The notes under the pieces are model-generated. The model saw only the letters and a program-made list of their open reading frames with translations. It was not told where the DNA came from and searched no databases. The position numbers and the translations under genes were made by a program. From NCBI GenBank assembly GCA_033344775.1, contig JAWPMT010000004.1, forward strand, positions 744,001 through 808,000: 64,000 nt of DNA, in the 5' to 3' direction. Below, piece after piece: positions 18,661-27,291 of the stretch; the stretch's first letter is position 1; every line of letters begins with the position of its first letter. Origin of the DNA: Cytophagales bacterium. Lineage in GTDB: Bacteria > Bacteroidota > Bacteroidia > Cytophagales > Cyclobacteriaceae.

Positions 18661-18897
18661 ATGACTGATGGACATAGCGATAACTTTCCCTCTAATGAGC
18701 AACCCTCTCCTGAAAAAATCAAACAAAGAGCAGCCATCATGCGAAAGCTTCAGGAACTGACGCAAGAAGATGACCCAGTGGTCCGTAAGCGCCTGACACA
18801 TGAACTCACCCTTGAAATTTCAGAGATGCTACTTGAAAATCAAGAGATGAAAAAGGAGTTGATCGCTTTTGTGAAAAGGTTGAGGGGTGATCATTGA
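18661..18897 (+). CDS. Small hydrophilic protein, unknown
   Basis: A 78-residue charged protein with no membrane segment and no recognised family. It is rich in Lys, Glu and Gln. KIKQRAAIMRKLQELTQ and ENQEMKKELIAFVKRL suggest two helices or a short coiled coil. It stands alone in this orientation, with a strong inverted repeat just before the start codon. The good start context and helical composition favour a real gene, but proof is lacking. Confidence 0.55.
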   Translation: MTDGHSDNFPSNEQPSPEKIKQRAAIMRKLQELTQEDDPVVRKRLTHELTLEISEMLLENQEMKKELIAFVKRLRGDH

Positions 18898-18924
18898 CAC
18901 TTCTTGTATCTACGATCAGATGAG

Positions 18925-19278
18925 TTATGACTTTGAACCATACTTTTGAATCAATCTCTGGTAGTTACCGACGTTGATGATCAAGATTGATATAAAAAAG
19001 AACAACACCATCGTTCCAATGATCGTCACTTTAACACTCTCGGAGTAGAAGCCGAGCGCAAATACCGTAGATAGCACTATACTTGTTAGTGTTGCGCCGA
19101 GGAAATATTGAAATGAAGTCCTAAGCTGTTGATTCACTTGTTCCTTGTAATCTAATTCCTCCTGAATTTTCATCATCACCCGATCATCAAAACTGTGATC
19201 TGTTAAATCTCTGGCTGCTCCTTTGATCAAATTCCTTATTTCATCATCTTCCTGAACACGCTTAAAATTCTTATTCAT
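18925..19278 (-). CDS. Membrane protein coupled to an ECF sigma factor, putative anti-sigma factor
   Basis: A 117-residue protein. The first 60 residues are hydrophilic (MNKNFKRVQEDDEIRNLIKGA, DDRVMMKIQEELDYK) and are followed by two membrane segments (YFLGATLTSIVLSTVFALGF, VTIIGTMVLFFFISILIINV). Its ATG overlaps the stop of the sigma factor gene (ATGA), the normal arrangement for sigma/anti-sigma pairs. There is no zinc-binding HxxxCxxC motif, so any anti-sigma role rests on position and topology. Confidence 0.65.
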   Translation of the reverse strand: MNKNFKRVQEDDEIRNLIKGAARDLTDHSFDDRVMMKIQEELDYKEQVNQQLRTSFQYFLGATLTSIVLSTVFALGFYSESVKVTIIGTMVLFFFISILIINVGNYQRLIQKYGSKS

Positions 19279-19805
19279 ATGTTTTGATCCAAGTTTAATA
19301 AAGCCCGTAAATGTTTCCTGGCACGATGTAGTATCACTTTAGCATTTGTCGTGGACCAGCCCGTGACAAACCTAATTTCTTTCATACTATGTTCTTCCAG
19401 ATAATAAAGGTTTAATATCATGCTCTCTTTAGGCGGCAACAGCATCATTGCTTGCCTTACCTTATCCATTATCGCCGGTAATTCTGGTTCGCCAGGCTCG
19501 TACAAAGAAGGATCTACATTCTCGACATCCGTGGTGATTACATTTCTCTTCAATTTCTTTAAAAATTGAAACGACTCATTTACAACGATTCTGTAAAACC
19601 AAGATTTAAATTGAGCTTTTCGATTGAAAGACCGTAGACCATTGAATGCCTTCATAAATGCATCCTGAACTACTTCCTCTGCATGATGATCATCCTTAAC
19701 AATCGATACGGCTAAATTGAAAGCCATGTCTTTATAGGTTTGAAGGAAATACCTAAATGCATGTGTATCACCGGACAATACCTGATCGATGTATTCATCG
19801 TCCAT
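19275..19805 (-). CDS. ECF RNA polymerase sigma factor
   Basis: A 176-residue sigma-70 family protein. Region 2 covers FRYFLQTYKDMAFNLAVSIV...HHAEEVVQDAFMKAF and KSWFYRIVVNESFQF. Region 4 is LPPKESMILNLYYLEEHSMKEI with the helix-turn-helix WSTTNAKVILHRARKHLR. It overlaps the upstream membrane protein gene by 11 bases and the downstream putative anti-sigma gene by 4. It probably directs a small regulon in response to an envelope signal; the signal is unknown. Confidence 0.92.
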   Translation of the reverse strand: MDDEYIDQVLSGDTHAFRYFLQTYKDMAFNLAVSIVKDDHHAEEVVQDAFMKAFNGLRSFNRKAQFKSWFYRIVVNESFQFLKKLKRNVITTDVENVDPSLYEPGEPELPAIMDKVRQAMMLLPPKESMILNLYYLEEHSMKEIRFVTGWSTTNAKVILHRARKHLRALLNLDQNI

Positions 19806-20172
19806 TCTTATCTCGTCGACGGTCCCCTATGAAATGATTGACAATCAGAGATATACCTATACAGAGTCCAAGGATGAAGGTGATGAGGAATCCTTTAAAA
19901 AGTTCCTGATCACGTTCTAAATGCAAGATCAGAAATGCGATCAATAGAAATGCGAAACTCAGCCCTGTGGTAATTATACCCAGGCGAAGCCAGGGAAAAG
20001 AAAACCTAAATTGATTTCGACGTTGAATTTGAAAGATATCTTCCAACTTTTCACCTTTCTTCAACAAATACATTCGCTCCTTGTCTCGGGCCTTTTGATA
20101 AAAGAGCCAGGCCAAAAAGAACGCCGCAATAATTGAAACTGAAATGATACAGAAAACAATGAGTTCTAGCAT
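19795..20172 (-). CDS. DUF6249-like membrane protein
   Basis: A 125-residue protein with three membrane segments (LIVFCIISVSIIAAFFLAWLFY, LGIITTGLSFAFLLIAFLIL, ITFILGLCIGISLIV). A basic loop between the first two includes ARDKERMYLLKKGEKLEDIF. This RxxLLKKGE pattern is typical of the DUF6249 group, often found next to ECF sigma genes. Its last codons overlap the sigma factor start by 11 bases. It may sense or pass on the signal; no function is established. Confidence 0.7.
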   Translation of the reverse strand: MLELIVFCIISVSIIAAFFLAWLFYQKARDKERMYLLKKGEKLEDIFQIQRRNQFRFSFPWLRLGIITTGLSFAFLLIAFLILHLERDQELFKGFLITFILGLCIGISLIVNHFIGDRRRDKNGR

Positions 20173-20214
20173 GATGATTGGATTTTGTGTTTGATACCTG
20201 CGAAAAACAATTGA

Positions 20215-20988
20215 TTAGTTCAATTTCTTAGCATGCATCTTGCCTTCAGGCCCATCCATTTCCAATCCTGTTACTTTTCCCATATTGTCTATCAGGAAGT
20301 TGAGATCCATCGTTAGACTTTCATCCAAAAACTTGTGGCTTTCATAGGGTTTGATCTCAACTTTCTGTCCTTGAGCGTCTCCGTATAGTCTTCCATTTTC
20401 ATAGATAATGGACAGAACAAATTCAGCGGAAAACTGGTACGCACCCAGATATCTTTTCAGTTCAGTTTGTGATAATTCAATAAAAGAAACATCAGCTATT
20501 GAGGGAGCAATCTGAGTTATGTGATCAAAACTCAGCATTTTTGAAGGGACCCACCTATCTTGTTCCTTAAGCCATAAATGAGTGAACCTCGCAGTAGTAG
20601 TACCGAATTGATGAATTCCTCTTTGTATCGCTCCATATAATTGACCTTCCTCATACAGTGGGAAAACCTCCAAACTACCTTCGACTAGGACCCTTTCTGT
20701 CATATTTTGTCCGTTGCTGCAAAGGTTCTCTCTAAGCGTGTTGACGAATGTTTGTTTAGACGTGATGTACCCATCTTTGTCGTGGAAGAATTCAAATCGA
20801 TCAGGTAATAATCGATCAATAACCTGAAGGTCACATTGGTTGAACCCTATTTCAAAGAGTAAGCTATCTTGGGCCTTGAGTGTTTTGTAAAGGTCTGAAT
20901 CATGAGATATTTGAGCGCAAACCTGCTCAGTCAAAGCGACCAAGAATAAAACTAATATCTGACTGAAGAGCGTAACTATTTTTTTCAT
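20215..20988 (-). CDS. Secreted DUF4440 (SnoaL-like) domain protein
   Basis: A 257-residue protein with a signal peptide (ending near EQVCAQ). Residues of about 30-140 look like a DUF4440/NTF2-like fold: LKAQDSLLFEIGFNQCDLQVIDRLLPDRFEFFHDKDGYI, FTHLWLKEQDRWVPSKMLSFDH. The last 80 residues (LKRYLGAYQF...VLSIIYENGRLYG) resemble the DUF3471 domain of beta-lactamase-like proteins. It is 42 bases upstream of the DUF6249-like gene and probably heads the sigma operon. Confidence 0.7.
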   Translation of the reverse strand: MKKIVTLFSQILVLFLVALTEQVCAQISHDSDLYKTLKAQDSLLFEIGFNQCDLQVIDRLLPDRFEFFHDKDGYITSKQTFVNTLRENLCSNGQNMTERVLVEGSLEVFPLYEEGQLYGAIQRGIHQFGTTTARFTHLWLKEQDRWVPSKMLSFDHITQIAPSIADVSFIELSQTELKRYLGAYQFSAEFVLSIIYENGRLYGDAQGQKVEIKPYESHKFLDESLTMDLNFLIDNMGKVTGLEMDGPEGKMHAKKLN

Positions 20989-21121
20989 TTCTTCTCTATT
21001 ATTTGAACTAGTTGCCCAATAGGATTAGAAGAATTTCGAAAAGGTTACAATTCCAGTAAAAAAATCAATGGTGATAAAAATGCTCTGAACCACTGTTCTG
21101 GTGTAAGAAGTTTTGATCCAC

Positions 21122-21150
21122 AAAAAAAGGCCACCATCTCTGGCAGCCTT
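21122..21150 (-). terminator. Rho-independent terminator
   Basis: On the minus strand: stem AGGCTGCCA/TGGTGGCCT (two G-T pairs), loop GAGA, then a T-run of seven or more. It lies 29 bases after the stop of the gene ending at 21179. Confidence 0.85.
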
Positions 21151-21178
21151 TCTAAAAGTTTTCCTTGATTAGAATTTC

Positions 21179-21676
21179 TCAATTGGAAGAAGCAAATTCC
21201 GCGTAGCCTTCCAATTCAGTGCTTTCGTAGATCGCAGCAATGGCATCAAGCCCTTTGGCATTGTTCAACGCCTCTTCAAAAGCGATGGTATCCTGATAGC
21301 GAACGCACAAAGCAATATCAAGCACTTTTTTCAATTTTTCTTTTGCTTCTCCTTCTCCCATTTTGCCTTTCTTGGCGCTTTTCTTGTAATAGGCATTCAT
21401 CTTTTTTACCGTCGAGTAGATCGCCAGTTTTTCGATGTTCAATGCCGGAGCCGGGTTCAATGGGGTAGGCTCATCCTGATAAGTATAAGCTTGTGAAAAC
21501 AACAGGATCTTCTCTGAAAACGCCGTACCAAATGGATGATTTCTTAGATCACCTTGGAAAACCTCGCTGGCATCTAGCTTATCCTCCATGTAGTCAAACG
21601 TAAAGTCTTGTCCCATCACACTGAGCATGGGAGCAGCAATCAACAAAAACACAAAGACCTTTTTCATAAGTAGCAT
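21179..21676 (-). CDS. Secreted protein of unknown function
   Basis: A 165-residue protein with a signal peptide (MLLMKKVFVFLLIAAPMLSVMGQ). The mature part is mostly helical and lysine-rich in the middle (KKMNAYYKKSAKKGKMGEG). It was not matched to a family. A strong terminator follows, and upstream is a 434-base AT-rich region, so it is probably a single-gene transcript. A second ATG (MKKVFV...) three codons in is the more usual start of a signal peptide. Confidence 0.7.
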   Translation of the reverse strand: MLLMKKVFVFLLIAAPMLSVMGQDFTFDYMEDKLDASEVFQGDLRNHPFGTAFSEKILLFSQAYTYQDEPTPLNPAPALNIEKLAIYSTVKKMNAYYKKSAKKGKMGEGEAKEKLKKVLDIALCVRYQDTIAFEEALNNAKGLDAIAAIYESTELEGYAEFASSN

Positions 21677-22110
21677 TATTCTCTTCTGTAGTATCTCTTC
21701 TATGCAAATTTAAATTCTAATATCAATATTTCAAGCGAAATGCCATTTTGTTGACGACAAATCAAATAATATTCTAATTATTCAAAATTTCATTTTCCTA
21801 TTTATCAATTCGATAAAAGAATAAATCGAGTACTTTCAAATTTTATCATTTTTTTAATTAAAATTTCACCTGTAAACATCCGGACTTTCCACATTTCCTT
21901 CTTTCTAGAGCATCATCCTTCGGAATTATCTACCATTTCAGAAAATAAAACCCTACGACCATTCATTCTCGAAAGAGACCTTTAATCTTTCTTAGTCAGA
22001 AAGTGACTTCTTGCATGCTTCAACAGCATTTTCACTCATTCTTCCTAGAACGTGAATATTTTTTTCAACCTTTTTGTAACTTCCGGTAAGTAGTAGCGTC
22101 ATCCTTCCGA
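21677..22110. promoter_or_regulatory. 434-base AT-rich divergent intergenic region
   Basis: No ORF or RNA gene was recognised. The DNA is very AT-rich (21710-21860 especially) and separates the secreted-protein gene from the ECF sigma gene at 22111. It should carry both promoters. I could not place a clear Bacteroidota promoter pair with confidence. Confidence 0.4.
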
Positions 22111-22614
22111 ATGTCAGTCAAATTATTCAATAGCGTGATCCTCAATTTCACCGATAACTTTTATCGATTTGCGCTTTCGATCCTGAAAGATTCGGAAACG
22201 GCAAAAGATGCGGTGCAGGAATGCCTGGCTAAAATCTGGGATAAAAGACAGTCCCTCGAGTCGCTGGACAATCCTCGCGCCTGGGCGATGAAAATTGTGC
22301 GCAATCACTGCCTGGACATCATTCGGAGCCATCGGCCTCTGATTGATATAGCTGACAGCCCGTCCATTGCCGGGGGTGATACACCCGACTTTGACCTGCT
22401 TTATCAGGATCAGCAACGGTGGTTTCAGGAAACTGTCGAAATGTTGCCCGTAAAGCAGCGGGAGATTTTCCACCTTAGAGAGGTGGAGGAGATGAGCTAC
22501 CAGGAAATTGCCGATGTACTAGGGTTGAACATGAGTGAGGTGAAAGTCTCGCTGCATCGCGCCCGAACCAGAGTCAGATCAACATTAGAAAAAGTGGAAG
22601 CTTATGGAACCTGA
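22111..22614 (+). CDS. ECF RNA polymerase sigma factor
   Basis: A 167-residue sigma-70 family protein. Region 2 is FYRFALSILKDSETAKDAVQ with WDNPRAW-like core NPRAWAMKIVRNHCLDIIRS. Region 4 is LPVKQREIFHLREVEEMSYQ with helix-turn-helix LNMSEVKVSLHRARTRVR. Its end overlaps the next gene by 11 bases, the normal layout of a sigma/anti-sigma pair. The genes downstream (two DUF4252 proteins and an ABC exporter) are its likely targets. Confidence 0.92.
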   Translation: MSVKLFNSVILNFTDNFYRFALSILKDSETAKDAVQECLAKIWDKRQSLESLDNPRAWAMKIVRNHCLDIIRSHRPLIDIADSPSIAGGDTPDFDLLYQDQQRWFQETVEMLPVKQREIFHLREVEEMSYQEIADVLGLNMSEVKVSLHRARTRVRSTLEKVEAYGT

Positions 22615-23035
22615 AATGGATCAATTGCTGGATAAATATTGGAAGGGGGAAACCACGGTGGAAGAAGAACGTCTGGTCAAGGCACACTTTGCCAAAGCCA
22701 AGGACCTTTCTCCTACTGCACAATACTTTAAAAGCATCCACCAACAGCAACAAGTGAAGGCTGAAGGCATTTCCTGGAAGAAGAAGAGCAACTTCACCCG
22801 CTTTTCGGCAGCTGCCACGATTATCATTGGATTGCTCGTTGCCTTTTTGACCATCGAGAATAATCCTAAGAAAACGCAGTATGTGGTGGAAATCGACGAC
22901 CCGCAAGAGGCGCTTGAGATCACCCGCAATGCACTAATGATGATTTCTGGTGGCCTTAATGAAGGAAAACAGTATTCCGAAGAATTAAAGAAAATAAACA
23001 AGCCCAAAAGGGGAAAGAAAGATAAGGATAGCTAA
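22604..23035 (+). CDS. Single-pass membrane protein, putative anti-sigma factor
   Basis: A 143-residue protein. The N-terminal 60 residues are acidic and hydrophilic (MEPEMDQLLDKYWKGETTVEEE, as in many anti-sigma N-termini). One membrane segment follows (FSAAATIIIGLLVAFLTI) and then a charged extracytoplasmic tail ending in a Lys-rich run. It overlaps the sigma gene by 11 bases. Its role as regulator of that sigma factor is inferred from position and shape. Confidence 0.7.
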   Translation: MEPEMDQLLDKYWKGETTVEEERLVKAHFAKAKDLSPTAQYFKSIHQQQQVKAEGISWKKKSNFTRFSAAATIIIGLLVAFLTIENNPKKTQYVVEIDDPQEALEITRNALMMISGGLNEGKQYSEELKKINKPKRGKKDKDS

Positions 23036-23186
23036 TGAGTTCGTTTCCTGCCTAGCCGGCAGGCTGGTATGAACCTCAACGTACTATTTGAGAGCCTCAG
23101 CGTGACAGTGAAAAATTGAAATAATCCTATTGCTTAAAGTGACTTTGACATTCACACTCAAAAAAGGAACTTTTAAGATTAAGAAA

Positions 23187-23729
23187 ATGAATAAGCAAAA
23201 TACCATAGTAAGAGCTACCCTGATGATCATGATGGTCGTTGGATTCTTCGCTGCATCTGCACAAGGTGAATTGATCAATCAATACCTGGATGATTACGCC
23301 GCAGATGAGAATTACGTGAAAGTATCGATCAATAGCAGAATGTTTTCACTGTTCACCGAACTGGAAGGAAACAGCGAAGAAGAAAAAGAATTTCTGGAAG
23401 CTGTAGCAAAGTTGAAAGGTTTGAAAATCCTTGCCAGCGACAGCCTTCCTAATGGAAGCAGAGCGATCTACGATAAAACTACAGCAGACGTAGACAAGGC
23501 GGGATATGAAGAATTGATGACTGTAAAGGATGCGGAAGAAGACATCAAATTCAGCATCAAAGAAAAGAAAGGCATCATCGAAGAACTGATCATGGTCGTC
23601 GGTGGTAATAAAAACTTTGTATTCCTGAGTCTTTATGGCGAGATCGACTTAAAGACAGTTTCCAAGCTTGCCACATCTATGAATGTGGACAGCTTGAAAG
23701 GCTTGAAAAACCTGGATAAGGGTAACTAA
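23187..23729 (+). CDS. DUF4252 family secreted protein
   Basis: The ATG at 23187 gives 180 residues with a proper signal peptide (MNKQNTIVRATLMIMMVVGFFAASAQ). An earlier ATG at 23130 would add an unlikely basic leader. The mature part (KVSINSRMFSLFTEL, AKLKGLKILASDSL, EELIMVVGGNKNFVFLSLYGEIDL) fits DUF4252, exported proteins usually encoded next to ECF sigma genes. A second member lies downstream at 23888. Function unknown. Confidence 0.8.
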   Translation: MNKQNTIVRATLMIMMVVGFFAASAQGELINQYLDDYAADENYVKVSINSRMFSLFTELEGNSEEEKEFLEAVAKLKGLKILASDSLPNGSRAIYDKTTADVDKAGYEELMTVKDAEEDIKFSIKEKKGIIEELIMVVGGNKNFVFLSLYGEIDLKTVSKLATSMNVDSLKGLKNLDKGN

Positions 23730-23744
23730 AAGCAATAGTAGTAG

Positions 23745-23775
23745 CGTCGGGTAGCTACCGACGTTCAATTTTTAG
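23745..23775 (+). terminator. Hairpin after the first DUF4252 gene
   Basis: CGTCGG, a GTAGCTA loop, CCGACG, then TTCAATTTTT. It lies 15 bases after the stop of the first DUF4252 gene. A second, stronger terminator-like hairpin follows about 10 bases on. Confidence 0.55.
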
Positions 23776-23783
23776 AGGTAGGA

Positions 23784-23821
23784 ACTGCTGGAGAGGTATC
23801 TTCTCCAGTAGTTTCTTTTTT
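23784..23821 (+). terminator. Strong terminator inside the ECF operon
   Basis: An 11-bp stem (ACTGCTGGAGA/TCTCCAGTAGT, one G-T pair) with a 7-base loop is followed by TTCTTTTTT. It lies between the two DUF4252 genes. Either the ABC exporter genes have their own promoter or this site only reduces read-through. Confidence 0.75.
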
Positions 23822-23887
23822 GTCATGTGTGCTTATCTTGGTCAGATACGAATCGAAGCGCTCATGATTGGTCCAAAAAAACTCAAC

Positions 23888-24391
23888 ATGAAAAAACACA
23901 ACCTACTCATCGCTTTGGCGATGTTGTGGGTCTCTGCATTATCAGCGCAGGAGGCCCCAATCAAAGCGTATGCTGAGGACATCAGCAGCCGCAAATTCTG
24001 TTTCTATCCCAGTACCTTACGAATGATCAACCTGTCGAATGATCCGCATTTTGACGAGTTGGTGAGTGGCATTCATAAACTATTGATTTACCGGATTCCG
24101 CAAACTTCCGACAACATCGACAGTTACCGACAAATGCTTAAGGAGTACCGAGAGAGCGATTTTGAAGAATACGCACGAATGGAGGGCGCGGGAAATCGAT
24201 TCTTATTACTAGGAAAAGAAGGGTTCACCAAAGAACAGTATGTTGGCGTTGCCGGTGCCGACGGTATGTTGCTCGTATTCTATATGACCGGCAATATCGC
24301 CTGGGAAAACATTCCTTCGATGATGCGACAAATGCAAGGCAACGAGATGCTCAATTTCCTGGACTTTAATCAACCTGTATTCGATGACTAG
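23888..24391 (+). CDS. DUF4252-like secreted protein
   Basis: The ATG at 23888 gives 167 residues beginning with a signal peptide (MKKHNLLIALAMLWVSALSAQ). The upstream in-frame ATG at 23825 adds 21 unlikely residues and overlaps the terminator. The body (FYPSTLRMINLSNDPHFDELV, GIHKLLIYRIP, FLLLGKEGF) is like the DUF4252 protein upstream but shorter. Its last 8 bases overlap the ABC ATPase gene, so the two are probably translationally coupled. Confidence 0.75.
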   Translation: MKKHNLLIALAMLWVSALSAQEAPIKAYAEDISSRKFCFYPSTLRMINLSNDPHFDELVSGIHKLLIYRIPQTSDNIDSYRQMLKEYRESDFEEYARMEGAGNRFLLLGKEGFTKEQYVGVAGADGMLLVFYMTGNIAWENIPSMMRQMQGNEMLNFLDFNQPVFDD

Positions 24392-25319
24392 TAGCACAAC
24401 ACAGCTCGCTCCGAGCATCCTCCAAATTAATCAACTCAGTAAGAATTTTGGGCGCATACAAGCCGTTAATTCGCTGGAGCTGAATGTTAGGAAAGGTCAG
24501 GTTTACGGTATCCTTGGCCCCAATGGAAGTGGAAAAACCACGACGCTGGGTATGATCCTCGACGTGGTGGCACCTTCTTCCGGATCCTTCTCATGGTTCG
24601 AAGGTAAATCACCCGAAGCAAGCAGAAAGCTCATCGGTTCCATTTTAGAAACTCCTTGTTTCTATCCTTATTTGACACCTGTCCAGAACCTAAGGATTGT
24701 AGCAAACATCAAGGGTTGCGGATATGATCGAATTGAAACAGTGCTGGAACAAGTCAATCTACTTGATCGCAAAAATGACAAGTTCAAAAGCTACAGCCTG
24801 GGAATGAAGCAACGGCTTTCCATTGCTGCGGCCCTTTTATCCGACCCTCCGGTCTTGATTTTTGATGAGCCCACCAACGGGCTGGATCCGCAGGGTATTG
24901 CTGAGATCCGGGAACTGATTGGCGATGTAGCTGCGCAGGGGAAAACCATCATCATGGCCAGTCACTTACTGGACGAAGTACAGAAAGTCTGCACAGACTT
25001 TTGTGTATTGAAAAAAGGTGTAAAACTGCACGAAGGACCTGTACAGGATATCCTTGGGGAAACCAATCAGGTAGAAATCGCTTCGGCAGACCCGGATGCA
25101 CTCACTACTTTGGTAGAAACATATAAAGGCGTACATTCAATTGAAACCATTAATGGTTCGGAGCTTAAGGTGACTTTGCATCCGGACTTCAAGTCAGCGG
25201 ACCTTAATCAATACTGCTTCGAACAGCAGCATGTCCTGACTAAAGTCAATCCGCTGAAAAACTCCCTGGAACAGGAGTTCCTTAAAATTCTTGAAGAATC
25301 CGAAAACGAAGCAAAATGA
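24384..25319 (+). CDS. ABC transporter ATP-binding protein
   Basis: A 311-residue ATPase of the ABC-2 exporter type. Walker A is GPNGSGKTTTLG, the signature is YSLGMKQRLSIAAAL, Walker B is PVLIFDEPTNGLDPQG, and the switch histidine is in MASHLLDEV. The last 80 residues form the extra C-terminal domain common in this group. It overlaps the DUF4252 gene by 8 bases and the permease gene by 4 (ATGA). The substrate is unknown. Confidence 0.93.
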   Translation: MTSSTTQLAPSILQINQLSKNFGRIQAVNSLELNVRKGQVYGILGPNGSGKTTTLGMILDVVAPSSGSFSWFEGKSPEASRKLIGSILETPCFYPYLTPVQNLRIVANIKGCGYDRIETVLEQVNLLDRKNDKFKSYSLGMKQRLSIAAALLSDPPVLIFDEPTNGLDPQGIAEIRELIGDVAAQGKTIIMASHLLDEVQKVCTDFCVLKKGVKLHEGPVQDILGETNQVEIASADPDALTTLVETYKGVHSIETINGSELKVTLHPDFKSADLNQYCFEQQHVLTKVNPLKNSLEQEFLKILEESENEAK

Positions 25320-26146
25320 ACATCTTACGCTCTTTCCAATTAGAATGGCTGAAAATGAAGCACTACCGAATCTTCTGGGTGCTTTACGGCATGTATTTAA
25401 CTGCACTGATCGTCATTTCTTCGTTCGGCGCGTTTTTCCTGGAATGGTTGAAATCCAAAGGTGCAGACTTCAATGGAATCGACCCTACCATTCTTCCGAT
25501 TTATGATTTTCCGGACATCTGGCAGAACATCGCCTGGCTGGCAGCTTTCCTTAAGATCTTCCCGGCCTTTATCGTGATCATTTCAGTCAACAATGACGTG
25601 ACTTACAATACCCTGCGGCAAAATGTCATTGACGGCATCAGCAAAAAAGAATATTTGTTATCCAAATTCGCTCTGGTATTATTCCTTGCGCTGAGTGGTG
25701 CCATCGTACTCTTTGCTATGGGTATGATCACAGGCTCCATCTATTCGCATACACATGCCATTGGTGCCATGTTCCAAGACATGGAGTTTTTGTTTGCGTT
25801 CTTTTATCAGGTCGTGACCTACTGTATGCTTGCGTTTTTGCTCTCTCTGATCATCAAAAAATCTGGATTCGTCATCGTTGCCTTGTTCCTATACACCTTG
25901 ATGTTCGAACCGATATTGGCAGGTATCCTGGGCAATGTCCCGCAAATCAAAGATTCGACAGCCTGGATCGTCGACTTCCTGCCTGCCATGTCTCTTTTCA
26001 ATCTGATTGATGTCCCATTCGCCAGGTACTTCTTCTGGGAAATCAAAGACTATATCGGCATCAAGGAACTTGCCATCGTTACAGGTTGGCTTGTCTTCTA
26101 TGTGAGTGTTACCAGTAGAATTTTGGTGAAGCGGGATTTGAAGTAG
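25316..26146 (+). CDS. ABC-2 type permease
   Basis: A 276-residue protein with about six membrane segments, including LYGMYLTALIVISSFGAFF, IFPAFIVIISVNNDV, LALSGAIVLFAMGMITGSI, VVTYCMLAFLLSLII and a last one near the C-terminus. LRQNVIDGISKKEYLLSKF is the cytoplasmic coupling loop typical of ABC-2 permeases. It pairs with the ATPase gene just before it (ATGA overlap) to form an exporter. Confidence 0.85.
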   Translation: MNILRSFQLEWLKMKHYRIFWVLYGMYLTALIVISSFGAFFLEWLKSKGADFNGIDPTILPIYDFPDIWQNIAWLAAFLKIFPAFIVIISVNNDVTYNTLRQNVIDGISKKEYLLSKFALVLFLALSGAIVLFAMGMITGSIYSHTHAIGAMFQDMEFLFAFFYQVVTYCMLAFLLSLIIKKSGFVIVALFLYTLMFEPILAGILGNVPQIKDSTAWIVDFLPAMSLFNLIDVPFARYFFWEIKDYIGIKELAIVTGWLVFYVSVTSRILVKRDLK

Positions 26147-26454
26147 CGTAATCGAGCTAAGGCATAGGCTAAGCAACCCGATTACTAGAAGTAATCAGAT
26201 TGCTGCCCGTTGCCACACGAGAAATCAAAAAAAGAAGATCTTTCCATAAAGAAAGAATATCCTTCTGCTTTGTTGGCAAATAAAAATTGCATTGATACGG
26301 CAGTTCACATATATCACTTTAAGAAAATATTGCATTTCAAAGCACATACAAACGATTTCATATATGCAAAAGTTATTTTCCATAAAAAATATAGTAATAA
26401 CGTAATCCATTTTAGGGCTTTGTTGGTTAATTTGATATAAGAAACCAAGAGCCT
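26147..26454. other. 308-base intergenic region
   Basis: A short hairpin (GATTACT/AGTAATC, near 26184-26200) follows the permease gene and may end its transcript. The rest, to 26454, is AT-rich with no convincing gene. It probably carries the promoter of the small gene at 26455. Confidence 0.35.
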
Positions 26455-26658
26455 ATGGAAACCAATTATCTGGATGACTACATTCAAGAAATTGAATGTT
26501 TGTCGCGGGAGGAAAACTCCCTTTACACTGAAGTCGGACTAAACATCCTTGAAAACCTAAGAAAGGTGTCAAAAGGTAACATTCAACGTGAAAATCAAAT
26601 TTCTGATTTGCTCAATGTTATTTATTGTCACAGAATTGGAATGCGAAAAACGGCTTAG
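26455..26658 (+). CDS. Small acidic protein, unknown
   Basis: A 67-residue hydrophilic protein (METNYLDDYIQEIECLSREEN..., ENQISDLLNVIYCHR). It is predicted helical, with no signal or membrane segment and no recognised family. It ends 2 bases before the stop of the convergent LysE gene. Small size and lack of family support keep confidence moderate. Confidence 0.45.
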   Translation: METNYLDDYIQEIECLSREENSLYTEVGLNILENLRKVSKGNIQRENQISDLLNVIYCHRIGMRKTA

Positions 26659-26660
26659 TA

Positions 26661-27287
26661 TTAGAATCCAACGTAGGTCGCCAGGAGAAAGTAAATGATC
26701 CTGAGACCAAATAGGATTAAAATTAGAGAAACCACCTTATTTAATCGCTGAAACCATTGGGGATTGATAAGGTGTTTCTTTTTATTGGCGATGATGGCTT
26801 TGGTGATGTCCGAAGAAAGGATTGTAACCAGAACCCCGCCGAAGAAAAAACGCTGATCAAAAGAACTGTAGTCGTAGTTTACAGACACAAACGATACCCA
26901 GCTCACCCAAAACAAGATAATGAACGGATTGAGGCCATTGAGTAAAAATCCTTTTACCCAATATTTGATCAACAAGGTGCGATCTTCTATGGTCACTTCT
27001 TCATACTCCGGTGGCTTTTTCCGCCAGGTATAGACACCATAACCGATCAGAATCGCAGACCCCCCCACGCTGATCCAGAATTTGAATTCCGGATTATCCA
27101 AAAATGATGAAATTCCCAGAATCGTGAGTACGACATAGATGATATCGCTGAAGGATATTCCTAATGCCAGGAATATCGCAGCCCTTAAGCCAGATTGAAC
27201 GCTCGTTTGAATCAAAGCGAAGAATGCCGGGCCGATGAAGAAGACAAAGACCAGGCCGAATATGAGCCCGTGAAAGAATGGATGCAT
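26661..27287 (-). CDS. LysE family amino acid exporter
   Basis: A 208-residue protein with six membrane segments. The start (MHPFFHGLIFGLVFVFFIGPAFFALIQTS) contains the conserved GP.FF/A motif of the LysE/RhtB family. FLLNGLNPFIILFWVSW is the family NP motif. It would export amino acids or related compounds from the cytoplasm. The gene begins 4 bases after the stop of the GH3 enzyme gene on the same strand, so it may export the product or a by-product of that enzyme. Confidence 0.88.
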   Translation of the reverse strand: MHPFFHGLIFGLVFVFFIGPAFFALIQTSVQSGLRAAIFLALGISFSDIIYVVLTILGISSFLDNPEFKFWISVGGSAILIGYGVYTWRKKPPEYEEVTIEDRTLLIKYWVKGFLLNGLNPFIILFWVSWVSFVSVNYDYSSFDQRFFFGGVLVTILSSDITKAIIANKKKHLINPQWFQRLNKVVSLILILFGLRIIYFLLATYVGF

Positions 27288-27291
27288 TTAT

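Noticed and set aside
26210-26440. 76-codon plus-strand frame in the gap after the ABC permease
   Set aside because: Very AT-rich, Lys/Asn/Ile-biased sequence without start context; looks like chance.
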